This document shows, piece after piece, positions 34,597 through 43,693 of a DNA stretch of 64,000 nt (the stretch's first letter is position 1; each line of letters opens with the position of its first letter). Origin of the DNA: a virus; IMG/VR virus record IMGVR_UViG_3300040801_004314, positions 36,665-100,664 of that record; one strand, written 5' to 3'. The position numbers and the translations under genes were made by a program. The notes below the pieces were generated by a model. That model ran no database searches and was not told where the DNA came from. It worked only from the letters and a program-made list of their open reading frames with translations.

Positions 34597-36251
34597 ATTC
34601 TGTTTGATTTAAGTAATTCTAAAGGCGACATATTATTTATTCTTTCACGCCTTTCTAATTCTATTAAATCTTTGTCAAAAGTTTCTATATTATGAACTAT
34701 TTCTTCTATAAAAACAGCTTTTTTTTGCTTTCTGTCTAAATCATTTAATCCATCGTCCTGATATACGAGTTCAGATTCAGCTATATCGTCACCCAATGAG
34801 ACTTCAAATCTAGGATCAAACCCCCATCTATCTCTCATATCTTTTATAGTAAATGCAAGTTGTTCTTTTGTGAACTCGCTTCTACTATCCCAATAAGGTA
34901 GTATTACTGCACAATATGGTTTTATCCATTTAGATAAATCATCTTGTGATAGGTTACCCTTTCTTATCTGGTTTCTATCTTTTTTATGAAGTCTAGTTGA
35001 TCTACCAACATTTTGTATTATCTTAGCACGTGTAGGCATTTTTCCCTGTAAAAACATAACACCTGTTATACCTGGTACATTTATCCCCTCACTGAATATA
35101 TCATATTGTAATATTATTGCAGGTTGATTATCTTTTATTTTTTGAACTTTCCCAACAAATTCATCTCTACTTTTTATCCCCTCATCATCTATAAAATGGT
35201 TATTGGGGCTATTTTTGTTATATGATGCACCTGCGCATATAGTAACATCAGGCATTAGTCTATTTAATTCCCTTTGTAAATCCCACATTCTAGGCACAGA
35301 CTCACACCTTACGAGTATTTTAGGGGCAATGTCTTTGGGTTTCGAAGAATTTTTCTTTAACCACTTCTTATGAGAGTTAAAAACTTCTTTCACAAATAGA
35401 GACTTATTTTCTAACGAATCATAATTCTTATCCTCTATTATGTCCGAGGGAAGTGCCACATGTATTATAGGTGTTGATATATAAGATTTTTGAATACATT
35501 TTTTAAATGGAACAGTATATATATCACCGAATATATCTTTGTTGTTCATCAAAAATATATCAGAAGTCTCATCTTCTTTTATTAATTCGGTGTCAACATC
35601 TTTAGGTGTAGCAGTAAAAAAGAAACGCCTTTTAGTATTTATTACTTCATAAGATTTTTTAAAATCAGAATCTTCCTTTTCAGAAGCCAATATATGCGCT
35701 TCATCACAATATAAAACATCAAGATGTTGATCTTTTAATTTGTCTAAACTATTGTAAGTGGATATAATAATGGTTTTAAAGCCTTTTGAGTCATTATCTG
35801 CGACAATTCGATTTATCTCTAGTGGACTCAAAGAAGATTTAAATATGTTGCTCTCAGTTAGTCTATCGGTTATGTCTACTTTTAAATTATACTTGAATAA
35901 CGAGTTGTTAAAGCTTCTTGCTAAAACCTTGTCTTTCTGTAAAACTTTGTTTATGTCCAAAGACATAGATCCAACTGTTAGAAATTTGACCTTACCTATT
36001 AGCTCTAACTCACAAAAAAAGTCTATTAAATCTTTTAAATGTTGGTTATTAAGGCTAAGTCTGTGACTAGCTATGGCTACTTTAGTATCTTTAGTTTTAA
36101 TAAGCCTCCACAAAATATGCAATATCATAACATACCCCTTACCCACACCAGTAGGAACTCGGAATTGATGAACATTATTAGCTTGTAGGAGTTTGAACAT
36201 TTCTCTTTGGTCATCATTCAAAGTCAACAAAATTTCTTTAATATCTCTCAT
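34593..36251 (-). CDS. SF2 helicase, DEAH type (restriction-translocase-like)
   Basis: 552 residues with RVPTGVGKGY (Walker A), LYCDEAH (183-186), FFFTATP (motif III) and a motif VI-like QNVGRSTRLHKKDR. The fold and motif spacing suit UvsW-like helicases and the translocase domains of Type I, III and ISP restriction enzymes. The gene order (nuclease, this helicase, methyltransferase) and overlap with the methyltransferase gene favour a restriction-type role over UvsW-type repair, but the two cannot be separated by sequence alone. Confidence 0.8.
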   Translation of the reverse strand: MRDIKEILLTLNDDQREMFKLLQANNVHQFRVPTGVGKGYVMILHILWRLIKTKDTKVAIASHRLSLNNQHLKDLIDFFCELELIGKVKFLTVGSMSLDINKVLQKDKVLARSFNNSLFKYNLKVDITDRLTESNIFKSSLSPLEINRIVADNDSKGFKTIIISTYNSLDKLKDQHLDVLYCDEAHILASEKEDSDFKKSYEVINTKRRFFFTATPKDVDTELIKEDETSDIFLMNNKDIFGDIYTVPFKKCIQKSYISTPIIHVALPSDIIEDKNYDSLENKSLFVKEVFNSHKKWLKKNSSKPKDIAPKILVRCESVPRMWDLQRELNRLMPDVTICAGASYNKNSPNNHFIDDEGIKSRDEFVGKVQKIKDNQPAIILQYDIFSEGINVPGITGVMFLQGKMPTRAKIIQNVGRSTRLHKKDRNQIRKGNLSQDDLSKWIKPYCAVILPYWDSRSEFTKEQLAFTIKDMRDRWGFDPRFEVSLGDDIAESELVYQDDGLNDLDRKQKKAVFIEEIVHNIETFDKDLIELERRERINNMSPLELLKSNRI

Positions 36252-36253
36252 AC

Positions 36254-36931
36254 TTAGTAAGTATATTTTTTATCTTTATAAATATTAGTTAACTCATCAA
36301 TATCCATACTTTTTATTGTTTCCAATACAATATCTTCAAATGAACTCCAAAAGGCATGATTGTTATCAGTTAATTTTTTGATAGATTCGTAATTAATAAC
36401 TCTATATAAGTCTGTGAATACTTGTGACTCACTATACCAATGAAGACCTGCACAATTAGTAAATATAACCATAGATTCTTGTCTATTATAGTCTACGTTG
36501 AAATCAGTTATACTTTTAAGACCGAATTGTTTTATGTCTCTTTCTTTTAGCTCGTATGTTGGGTTGTTTCTGAATTTAACTTGGACTGTGCATGGACCAC
36601 CCTCTATATTTTTGCCATATCCATCTACACCATTATCATCTTCGGCTGGAACAGGGAGATAATCATACACGCCTACTCTATTGTCTTTACCATATATCAA
36701 AAAGAAAACTTCTGCAAATATCTCAAATAAATCACCTGCAAACTTCATTGTACCTAATTTTACATCTTCTTCTATGTTTTGATCAGAGTATCCATATTCT
36801 AATGACTTTCTACTAATTAGATTTATCTGCTTGCATATATTGTCAAAATTCCCAGCAGATGCCATCATAGAAAAGTATTGCCCGAAATCTTTTTGGACAA
36901 TATTATAAAAAGATTCATGTTTTATTATCAT
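36254..36931 (-). CDS. Mrr/PD-(D/E)XK-like nuclease
   Basis: 225 residues from the ATG after the A-rich leader (an upstream ATG would add 11 residues and overlap the endonuclease gene). A helix with DLFEIFAEVFF, then DDNGVDGYGKN (D103) and TVQVKFR (Q117, K119), giving the D...QxK active-site pattern of Mrr-type restriction nucleases. It lies 2 nt ahead of the helicase gene in an operon. Likely the cleavage subunit of the nuclease-helicase-methyltransferase trio. Confidence 0.65.
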   Translation of the reverse strand: MIIKHESFYNIVQKDFGQYFSMMASAGNFDNICKQINLISRKSLEYGYSDQNIEEDVKLGTMKFAGDLFEIFAEVFFLIYGKDNRVGVYDYLPVPAEDDNGVDGYGKNIEGGPCTVQVKFRNNPTYELKERDIKQFGLKSITDFNVDYNRQESMVIFTNCAGLHWYSESQVFTDLYRVINYESIKKLTDNNHAFWSSFEDIVLETIKSMDIDELTNIYKDKKYTY

Positions 36932-36947
36932 ATTTTTATTGTTATAA

Positions 36948-38732
36948 TTATTTCCTATATACAAACTTTAGAGATCCTAAATCCCATATTCTATAAAAGC
37001 TCTGCTCATGCATTATTTGTATTTCTGTTTTATTTATATCATGTCCCTTTGACACTAGCAAATCTTTTCTAAAATTAAATCTGTTCTTTCTTTTATAGTC
37101 TATTATATAGAAATAGTTGGGTATTGTTTTATCAACTAGTTCAAATCCAAGGTTTTTATATAAGTTTCCCTCACTCCACCTATAATCAGCATAGCTCAAA
37201 ATGTAATCTGGATTGTATTTGTTTATGAAATATTTAAATAACCTAGAAGCACCACCAACTATACTCAAGCCTTTCTTATTACAAAACCTTAGCAACTCAT
37301 AGTGTCCTTGTTTACTTTTTTGTCCAAGGTTTTTTCTCAAAGAACCGAATGTTATTAATGATACTAGCTCATCTTTATAAAATAATCCTATTTTAACTTT
37401 AGATCCTACAAATCCCTGTAAGTGGTTTTCCTTTAAGAATTTTTTTATTAACTTATTATCAGAAATTTCTTTAATAATGCATTTTCTAGCTCCTATTTTC
37501 CTAGAAAATCCTAAAGCATTCTTTATTCTAGATTTTATTATATCTTTATTACTATCCCATTCATCATCAAATATGATTATATCATGGTTATCTTTTTTTA
37601 TCTTAGTTGTGTTATTAAAAATTTCAGATTCTTTTATAGTTTTCAAAAATCTTATTTTTATTTTTTCATTGTAAATCATATCATCCTTTAAAACTGTTTC
37701 ACTATACAAACTCTTTACGAATAAAAAAAGTTCAACTATATCAGAATCGTTCTTTTCTTTTTCAAATAAATACTTGAAATCATTTGTATGAATAGTAACT
37801 TCCTTACCATCATCATTTAAACACACACAAGTCTTTTTATTTCTTTTCAATAAAACATATCTATCTTTCTTATAAAAGAAGAGATCTCCTTTATTTATGA
37901 GAAACTTATTTGATTTAATGTTATCTGTTTTATTCTTATATTTAAAATAATACCTAGTGGGTGATTTTATATCACCTCTACAACATTTAGATATTAAGGA
38001 TTCATTTATACCAGTGTTTTCCGATGCCTCTTTTACAGACTTAAAAGATTTTAAGTATTCCATGTTTAAATTATACATATCTACCTCCTTGTTGAATTTT
38101 TGACAAGATTGCTTTATCAAATCATTGGATATGTTATTTTTTCTATGTTCTTTTAACCTAGTCTTGGCTTCTTCGGTATGTTTCTTCCCATACATAGGGT
38201 GACTTACGCCACTCATTAATTCTGAGTGGCGTTCTTTCACTTCTTCACTATGTTTTTTCCCATAGAATCCATTACCTTGACCTTTCTGCTTTTGTGACAT
38301 TTTTTTAAGTGTTTCTTTTTTATGATTCCATTTTAAATTCTTAGATAGATATGTTTTTGATATTTTATCTTTAACTTCCTGCGTATGTGGGCTACTTAAC
38401 CTACCATCTCCACCACCTGTTAAATTAACTAATGAACCATTTAACTGATCTCTCCTACCTATTAAATTTATGTATTTTTTCTCTAATAAGATAGCTTTTT
38501 CGTTACTTATACCTTCTTTTATTTTAATAGATATGATTTCTACCCCAAGGCTATTTAATTTATCTATTTTATTCTTTTTAAAAGAAGTCTTATCGTATAA
38601 TGTATCTTTTATTCTATTACCAGTTCCTTTACCTATATAAAAAGGTTCATAATCGAAAGACAAATCGTCATATTTATAAGTTCCTGGTTTAGACGAATCT
38701 AATAATGCATAAACATAGTAGTTACTATTCAA
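36948..38732 (-). CDS. GIY-YIG homing endonuclease with NUMOD motifs and Mom/GNAT-like C-terminus
   Basis: 594 residues. A GIY-YIG nuclease domain at the N-terminus (YYVYALLDS ... FYIGKGTGNRI), two NUMOD3 motifs (GFYGKKHSEEVKER, PMYGKKHTEEAKTR), a NUMOD1 helix-turn-helix segment (LKSFKSVKEASENTGINES), a degenerate remnant of the Vsr-like domain (IIIFDDEWDSNKDI), and the C-terminal domain shared with two other endonucleases (NHLQGFVGSK, ELLRFCNKK, VGGASRLFKYF, YADYRWSEGNLYKNLGF). It sits at the 3' end of the truncated polymerase gene, where a homing element would be expected. Confidence 0.82.
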   Translation of the reverse strand: MNSNYYVYALLDSSKPGTYKYDDLSFDYEPFYIGKGTGNRIKDTLYDKTSFKKNKIDKLNSLGVEIISIKIKEGISNEKAILLEKKYINLIGRRDQLNGSLVNLTGGGDGRLSSPHTQEVKDKISKTYLSKNLKWNHKKETLKKMSQKQKGQGNGFYGKKHSEEVKERHSELMSGVSHPMYGKKHTEEAKTRLKEHRKNNISNDLIKQSCQKFNKEVDMYNLNMEYLKSFKSVKEASENTGINESLISKCCRGDIKSPTRYYFKYKNKTDNIKSNKFLINKGDLFFYKKDRYVLLKRNKKTCVCLNDDGKEVTIHTNDFKYLFEKEKNDSDIVELFLFVKSLYSETVLKDDMIYNEKIKIRFLKTIKESEIFNNTTKIKKDNHDIIIFDDEWDSNKDIIKSRIKNALGFSRKIGARKCIIKEISDNKLIKKFLKENHLQGFVGSKVKIGLFYKDELVSLITFGSLRKNLGQKSKQGHYELLRFCNKKGLSIVGGASRLFKYFINKYNPDYILSYADYRWSEGNLYKNLGFELVDKTIPNYFYIIDYKRKNRFNFRKDLLVSKGHDINKTEIQIMHEQSFYRIWDLGSLKFVYRK

Positions 38733-38777
38733 AATTATTGATTAATTTGTAAGTATATATAACGTGACTTCGGATAC

Positions 38778-40304
38778 CTATATTTCGGCTTTAAGCTTGG
38801 AAATTTTATTGGTTATCTTTTTAAGCTCTTCTTTTCTGGACATCATAATTTTTTTATTCTTCTTTCTATCAGCGTACACGTCCTCTAACATTTTTAATGT
38901 AGGTGACAGCCTTTTTTCAAAAACTGTCTTGTTAACGCACACTACGTGGTTATCAGGGTCTATTTTCTTACCATTTGTACACACTGTTTTGTCATTAGGG
39001 CTTTGCAAACCTACAAAATTTTCTGGTGCAATGTAAAATTGCCTTTGTGTGGTTGGATAAAGCGAAGCGAAATCATAGCAGACAACCCACTGATTTAGAC
39101 CTACAACAGGATCTCGAACCCAACCACCTTTAATGGTTGACTCAGCAGGACCTTTATCATCTTTGAATAAAACAGTATTATCCTGTTCTCTAAACCGATT
39201 CCTTAAGACACCTTCTGTTATTGCTAGTGATGCCAAAGAGTTATTCATATGGGATATTACATCTACTATTCTAATTCTAGCTAATGAAGATATCGCAAAT
39301 ATTATAGATATGTAGTTTCTAGATTCGTGTATTTTTTGAACTAGAACACTATCCACTGCGTTATAATACATAAAGGTTTCAAAATCATCTTCATATAATT
39401 TTTGTAATGATCCAGTATATTTAATTTTTTCTACATCTACTAATTTACTTGATACAAAATCTAATGATGAACTTTCTTTCACTTTGATAGATGTATCTGC
39501 TATCTCATATAATTGCATGTAGTCAAAAATCATTCTATGTGCAGGTAGCTCAAAATCTGCACCCCACTGTTTTGTTATCTTTCTAGTAAGTGAAGATACA
39601 TTTGGATTAATATTGTATTCTTTACCATTGACCGTTTTAGATATTTTCCTAGCTCTATTAACCAAATATAACCAGTCATACTTAAGGAAGTTCCACCCTG
39701 TTAACACTGGCATTTTTGGGACCATTTTATTGAAAAAATTATACATCATATCAAATTCATCATCATATTTTACATATCTGAATTTATATTCTGTACCAAA
39801 CTTCTTAAAATATTTATTGGTATTATCTTTAATTCTTTTCTGCATATCCTCAGGCATATCTTTTAAACCTAATAATATTATTTTATCGTCATACACTATT
39901 GATATAGATAGTACTCTGGTTGCTGCTCCCTCCTTTATTACATTTCCTTCGTTGTCCAAAATGTCGGCTGCTTCTGGAAATCCATCTACAATTTCTGTTT
40001 CAATATCAATGAAATATATCTTTGGTATATTAAATGCGAAAATTTCTTCTTTTTCTTCCTCTGGAAGATCATCTAAGAAATTATAGACAGTATATCTATC
40101 TGGATAATTTACCTCAACTTGTTTCACACGTTTATCATCCCAAGATTTATATTTAGGATCTTGATGTGGATCATTATCATCACACGATACGTATTTCATT
40201 GGGTTATCCCAATTGTAATACTTTAGTTTTAGTTCACCGTTTTTATCAACGTAACTAACTACTAATCTTTTTGTCTTTTTTAAGTATTGAGTTTCTACTA
40301 GCAT
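38778..40304 (-). CDS. Family B DNA polymerase, N-terminal part only (gp43A-like)
   Basis: 508 residues cover the exonuclease domain (FIDIETE, an NFLKYDWLYL exo II region, YYNAVDSVL exo III) and the start of the palm with motif A (CYDFASLYPTTQRQF). The frame then stops after a coiled KKITNKISKLKAEI tail, before motif B (KxxxNSxYG) and motif C (DTDS). Those halves are absent from all reading frames in this window. In some T4-like phages gene 43 is divided into 43A and 43B by an endonuclease insertion, and a GIY-YIG gene lies here right after the break. The polymerase must be completed by a partner gene elsewhere. Confidence 0.88.
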   Translation of the reverse strand: MLVETQYLKKTKRLVVSYVDKNGELKLKYYNWDNPMKYVSCDDNDPHQDPKYKSWDDKRVKQVEVNYPDRYTVYNFLDDLPEEEKEEIFAFNIPKIYFIDIETEIVDGFPEAADILDNEGNVIKEGAATRVLSISIVYDDKIILLGLKDMPEDMQKRIKDNTNKYFKKFGTEYKFRYVKYDDEFDMMYNFFNKMVPKMPVLTGWNFLKYDWLYLVNRARKISKTVNGKEYNINPNVSSLTRKITKQWGADFELPAHRMIFDYMQLYEIADTSIKVKESSSLDFVSSKLVDVEKIKYTGSLQKLYEDDFETFMYYNAVDSVLVQKIHESRNYISIIFAISSLARIRIVDVISHMNNSLASLAITEGVLRNRFREQDNTVLFKDDKGPAESTIKGGWVRDPVVGLNQWVVCYDFASLYPTTQRQFYIAPENFVGLQSPNDKTVCTNGKKIDPDNHVVCVNKTVFEKRLSPTLKMLEDVYADRKKNKKIMMSRKEELKKITNKISKLKAEI

Positions 40305-40355
40305 AATATTTTTTTATATACCTTATATGAACAAAAATTAAAATGTTTATATATA

Positions 40356-42161
40356 ATGTGTATGTGTGATAATAGTAAGTTTTATAAATTCTCAGAATCT
40401 GGTATTAAAAAAAGGAATCCTGACCTTTGGAAAGCTATTAATGATCATATAAGTATTGATTATATTAAATTTAAAGAAAAGTTTTATTTATATGATAATA
40501 AAATACATAACATACCTAAGTGTTATTGTGGGAATCCAGTTAAGTTCATAGACATGAAAAAAGGATTTAGAGAATTTTGCTCTAAAAAATGTGTTTATGG
40601 TTCAAAAAAAGTAAAGAAGAAAAGAAAAGAAACATCTATAAGCAGGTATGGTGTCGATAACCCATCCAAATCATCTAAAGTTAAAAATAAAGTAACAGAA
40701 ACTAATAAAGAGAAATTTGGTCATGATTGGGCTACTCAAAACGATAAAGTATTGAAGTCTATAAAAGAGACTAATTTAAAAAAATACGGTGTTGATAACC
40801 CATCCAAGTTAAAAGAAATTAGAGAAAAAGCCAAAAGTACTATGGTAGATAAGTATGGTGTAGAATATGCTATGCATTCACCTATTATAAAAGAAAATCT
40901 AAAAGAGTATTTTATAGAAAAGTTTGGTGTTGATAATCCTCTAAAGGTAAAGAAAACAAGAGACAAGATTAAAGAAACTATGCTGAATAGGTATGGTGTA
41001 GAATACGCACTTCAAAGTAAAGAGGTTGTTGAAAAACTAAAAGAGACAAATAAGAGTAAATATAACTCTGATTTTTATATCACATCAAAAGATTGTAGAG
41101 ATAAAACAAGAAAACATACAAATCAAAAAAATAAAAAAATAGTAGACGATAAGAGATATACATTAAATGATTCGTCTACAAGAGAGTATGATATAAAGTG
41201 TTCAAAATGTAACGATTCATTCACTATACAAAGGCAGTTATACCGAAACAGGTTAAAAAATGATGAAGAAATTTGTTTAATATGTAATCCCATATCTAAA
41301 AATACTTCAATAGCTGAAAAGGAAATATTAGACTATATAAAAAGTATTTACAAAGGCATTGTTTTAGAAAATAATAGGATTAATAATAAAGAAATTGATA
41401 TTTATCTACCAGAATTAAAATTAGGTTTCGAATATAATGGTTTATATTGGCATTCCGAGTTAAATAAGGATAAAAACTATCACTTAGATAAAACTGAGTT
41501 TTTTAATAATATTGGAATAAACCTTATACAAATATGGGAAGATGAGTGGACTAGCAAGAAAGATATAGTAAAGTCCATGATAAATAATAAATTATCTAGA
41601 TCTAATAGAATATTTGCCAGGAAATGTACTGTTAAGGAGATAACAGACAATAAATTAGCTAAACAGTTTATAGAAGATAACCACATACAAGGCTTTGTTG
41701 GATCTAAAATAAAGTTAGGGTTGTTTTATAATGAAGAACTAATTAGCATAATGACATTTGGGAAAGTTAGAAAATCATTAGGGCAGTCTAACAAGGGTAA
41801 TAATTATGAGTTGCTTAGATTTTGTAATAAGTTAGGATTTACAGTCGTTGGGGGTGCATCTAAATTGTTTTCATATTTCAAAAAGAACTTTGTATTTGAT
41901 AAATTAATTTCTTATTCATTAAATAGCCATTCTAAAGGTGGTGTTTATTCTAAAATGGGATTTATTATAGATGGAAATTCTAGACCTGATTATTTTTGGT
42001 GTAAAAATGGTATAAGGTATCATAGATTTAATTTCAGAAAAGACAAATTAGTTAGTCAAGGTGAAGATATAAACAAAACTGAAAAAGATATAATGTATGA
42101 AAAGGGTTACTTTAGATTATTCGGATGTGGATCTAAAAAGTGGATTTATGAATCAGAATAG
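40356..42161 (+). CDS. Homing endonuclease, Vsr/EDxHD-like with Mom/GNAT-like C-terminal domain
   Basis: 601 residues; a longer paralogue of the endonuclease downstream of the capsid gene. A Cys motif (CYCGNP ... CSKKC), five or six KYGVDNPSK-type repeats (DNA-binding), CSKC and CLIC zinc-like pairs, a nuclease core with EIDIYLPELKLGFEYNGLY, WHSE and IQIWEDEW, and the C-terminal domain (NHIQGFVGSK, MTFGKVRKSLG, ELLRFCNKLG, VVGGASKLF, SLNSHSKGGVYSKMGF). It lies upstream of and divergent from the polymerase gene, flanking it with the GIY-YIG gene on the other side. Likely mobile. Confidence 0.78.
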   Translation: MCMCDNSKFYKFSESGIKKRNPDLWKAINDHISIDYIKFKEKFYLYDNKIHNIPKCYCGNPVKFIDMKKGFREFCSKKCVYGSKKVKKKRKETSISRYGVDNPSKSSKVKNKVTETNKEKFGHDWATQNDKVLKSIKETNLKKYGVDNPSKLKEIREKAKSTMVDKYGVEYAMHSPIIKENLKEYFIEKFGVDNPLKVKKTRDKIKETMLNRYGVEYALQSKEVVEKLKETNKSKYNSDFYITSKDCRDKTRKHTNQKNKKIVDDKRYTLNDSSTREYDIKCSKCNDSFTIQRQLYRNRLKNDEEICLICNPISKNTSIAEKEILDYIKSIYKGIVLENNRINNKEIDIYLPELKLGFEYNGLYWHSELNKDKNYHLDKTEFFNNIGINLIQIWEDEWTSKKDIVKSMINNKLSRSNRIFARKCTVKEITDNKLAKQFIEDNHIQGFVGSKIKLGLFYNEELISIMTFGKVRKSLGQSNKGNNYELLRFCNKLGFTVVGGASKLFSYFKKNFVFDKLISYSLNSHSKGGVYSKMGFIIDGNSRPDYFWCKNGIRYHRFNFRKDKLVSQGEDINKTEKDIMYEKGYFRLFGCGSKKWIYESE

Positions 42162-42254
42162 CAATTTTTATGTATTTTAGTTTTAGATGAATGAAATAAA
42201 AAAATAAAATATGTTAATCTTTTCTTAATATTTTATGATAGACCATTTTTGTGC

Positions 42255-42262
42255 TATATTTG
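42255..42262 (+). promoter_or_regulatory. Bacteroidetes-type -7 box TATATTTG
   Basis: An exact TAnnTTTG match, 23 nt before the ATG of the following gene. It sits inside the longest possible reading frame and so decides the start codon. Confidence 0.6.
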
Positions 42263-42285
42263 TATCAACTAAAAAACATAAAACT

Positions 42286-42705
42286 ATGAAAACTAACAGA
42301 TTATACGAGTTTAATATTGATGACAGACAAGATTGTTCTCATGAAACTAAAGCTCTATCAGAACAATTAGATCAAGAAATTGACAATTTTTTTGAATCGT
42401 TAGAAAACATTAAAGCTGAGGTGTCAGATATTGATACACTTATAATTTATTTGACAGAAAATAAATACAAAGAGATGTGCTATATATTAGACAAATACAA
42501 CGCAAGCTATTATAGTGAAGATATATCAGATGTTATCCTCTCCGATGAAATCTTAGATTACTACTATAATATTGATATAGTCAATGAATACAGATCTGAT
42601 AATCTTAGCATAGATGATGTTCTTGATAAAGTTAGTTCCATTGGTTTAGATGGTCTAAATGAGGTTGACATTAAAATATTAGAAACAAAAAAATCCACTC
42701 TATAA
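42286..42705 (+). CDS. Acidic helical protein (139 aa)
   Basis: Starts MKTNRLYEFNIDDRQD, after a TATATTTG promoter; an in-frame ATG 51 nt upstream is rejected because it precedes the promoter. The protein is acidic and helical (LDQEIDNFFESLENIKAEV) with Asp-rich turns and no catalytic motif. The N-terminus is only weakly like a capsid-targeting sequence. Function unknown. Confidence 0.5.
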   Translation: MKTNRLYEFNIDDRQDCSHETKALSEQLDQEIDNFFESLENIKAEVSDIDTLIIYLTENKYKEMCYILDKYNASYYSEDISDVILSDEILDYYYNIDIVNEYRSDNLSIDDVLDKVSSIGLDGLNEVDIKILETKKSTL

Positions 42706-42744
42706 TTAAATAAAGTGAATTTTAAATTTAATATAATAAGTTTA

Positions 42745-43107
42745 TTATCTATTTTGGTTAGTTGAGTGTTTAGCACCTGATGCTAATTCACCAAAACCAG
42801 TTTTTCCACCTACGTATACAACAAAAGTCCTACCGTCTTTTCTGGAAGTTCTTTCTTCTAACTTACCAAGAAATTTATTTTCTTTAGCTTGCTTTAAAAG
42901 ACTAGCTTTGTCAAAGACAAAATCCTCACCAGCTTTTTCAGCTTTCTTTTCCATTTCTTCTAATTCTTTCATGAAAGCATCTTCTGCTTTCTTTTTTTCT
43001 TCCTTAGAAGCATATCCTGTTGCAAACTTAGAAACTTTTCCTTTGATATCTTTTAGACCCTCATTGGTTTTTGTTTCGTAACTTTCAAATGTTTTTAAAT
43101 GTTTCAT
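42745..43107 (-). CDS. Charged protein with capsid-targeting-like N-terminus (120 aa)
   Basis: Starts MKHLKTFESYETKTNEG, again MKHLK. A Lys/Glu-rich helical middle (GYASKEEKKKAEDAFMKELE) is followed by a Gly-rich C-terminus with KDGRTFVVYVGGKTGFGE. Likely a small DNA-associated or capsid-internal protein. It has a TTAATATATAA-type element about 27 nt upstream. Confidence 0.5.
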   Translation of the reverse strand: MKHLKTFESYETKTNEGLKDIKGKVSKFATGYASKEEKKKAEDAFMKELEEMEKKAEKAGEDFVFDKASLLKQAKENKFLGKLEERTSRKDGRTFVVYVGGKTGFGELASGAKHSTNQNR

Positions 43108-43133
43108 ATAACAATGTTTTTTATTTTATAACT

Positions 43134-43143
43134 TATATATTAA
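43134..43143 (-). promoter_or_regulatory. TTAATATATA motif
   Basis: A one-base-shorter copy of the recurrent AT element, 27 nt upstream of the 120-residue gene. Confidence 0.35.
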
Positions 43144-43190
43144 TTAACAAAACCGAATTATTGCTATTTTTTTATTATTTTTTAATAAAA

Positions 43191-43679
43191 TTAAAAATCA
43201 GTATCATAGTAGTCAATTTCTATACCACTTTCTTTATTATAAAAAATAAGCTGATCTCTTTTAATCAAATGATGCTCGTAATGGTGACCTATTCTAAAGA
43301 GTGTCTTTAAGAATGGAATTCCATCTCCTTTATTGACTTTCTCACTATCTACCATCAAGCAAAGTATTTTTTTATCATCTTCTTTGCTTTCAGATATACC
43401 AGTCTCATCTTTCTCTAAACCCTTTTTACCATATGCGGTAAATATAGTATCTAATTCCTCACCAGATGGTGTCCACTTCATCGTAATTATATCACCCGTA
43501 TTTATATTCAAATTCTCTTCTTTTATATAAATTCTTATCCAGAAATAAACCCTCTGCTCGGATAATACCTCACTTTTTACTTTTTTATCTACATCATCTG
43601 ATAACTCATCGGTCTCTATATTCTTTATAGATTCTATAAGGGTGTCTTGATAGTTCTTTAATTCTAATTCTTTACTCAT
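43191..43679 (-). CDS. Hypothetical protein (162 aa)
   Basis: Unrecognised. A helical N-terminus is followed by RVYFWIRIYIKEENLNINTG, a strand-rich region with WTPSGEELDTIF, and a C-terminal FRIGHHYEHHLIKRDQLIFY stretch rich in His. It lies 15 nt downstream of thyA on the same strand, so is co-transcribed. Possible metal site in the His cluster; no function inferred. Confidence 0.5.
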   Translation of the reverse strand: MSKELELKNYQDTLIESIKNIETDELSDDVDKKVKSEVLSEQRVYFWIRIYIKEENLNINTGDIITMKWTPSGEELDTIFTAYGKKGLEKDETGISESKEDDKKILCLMVDSEKVNKGDGIPFLKTLFRIGHHYEHHLIKRDQLIFYNKESGIEIDYYDTDF

Positions 43680-43693
43680 AATTTTGTTTTATT

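Noticed and set aside
36932-36964. Longer start for the Mrr-like nuclease
   Set aside because: It would overlap the upstream endonuclease gene and adds Asn/Tyr-rich residues; the internal ATG after the A-rich leader is better.
42235-42285. Upstream ATG for the 139-residue protein
   Set aside because: A TATATTTG promoter box lies between this ATG and the one chosen.
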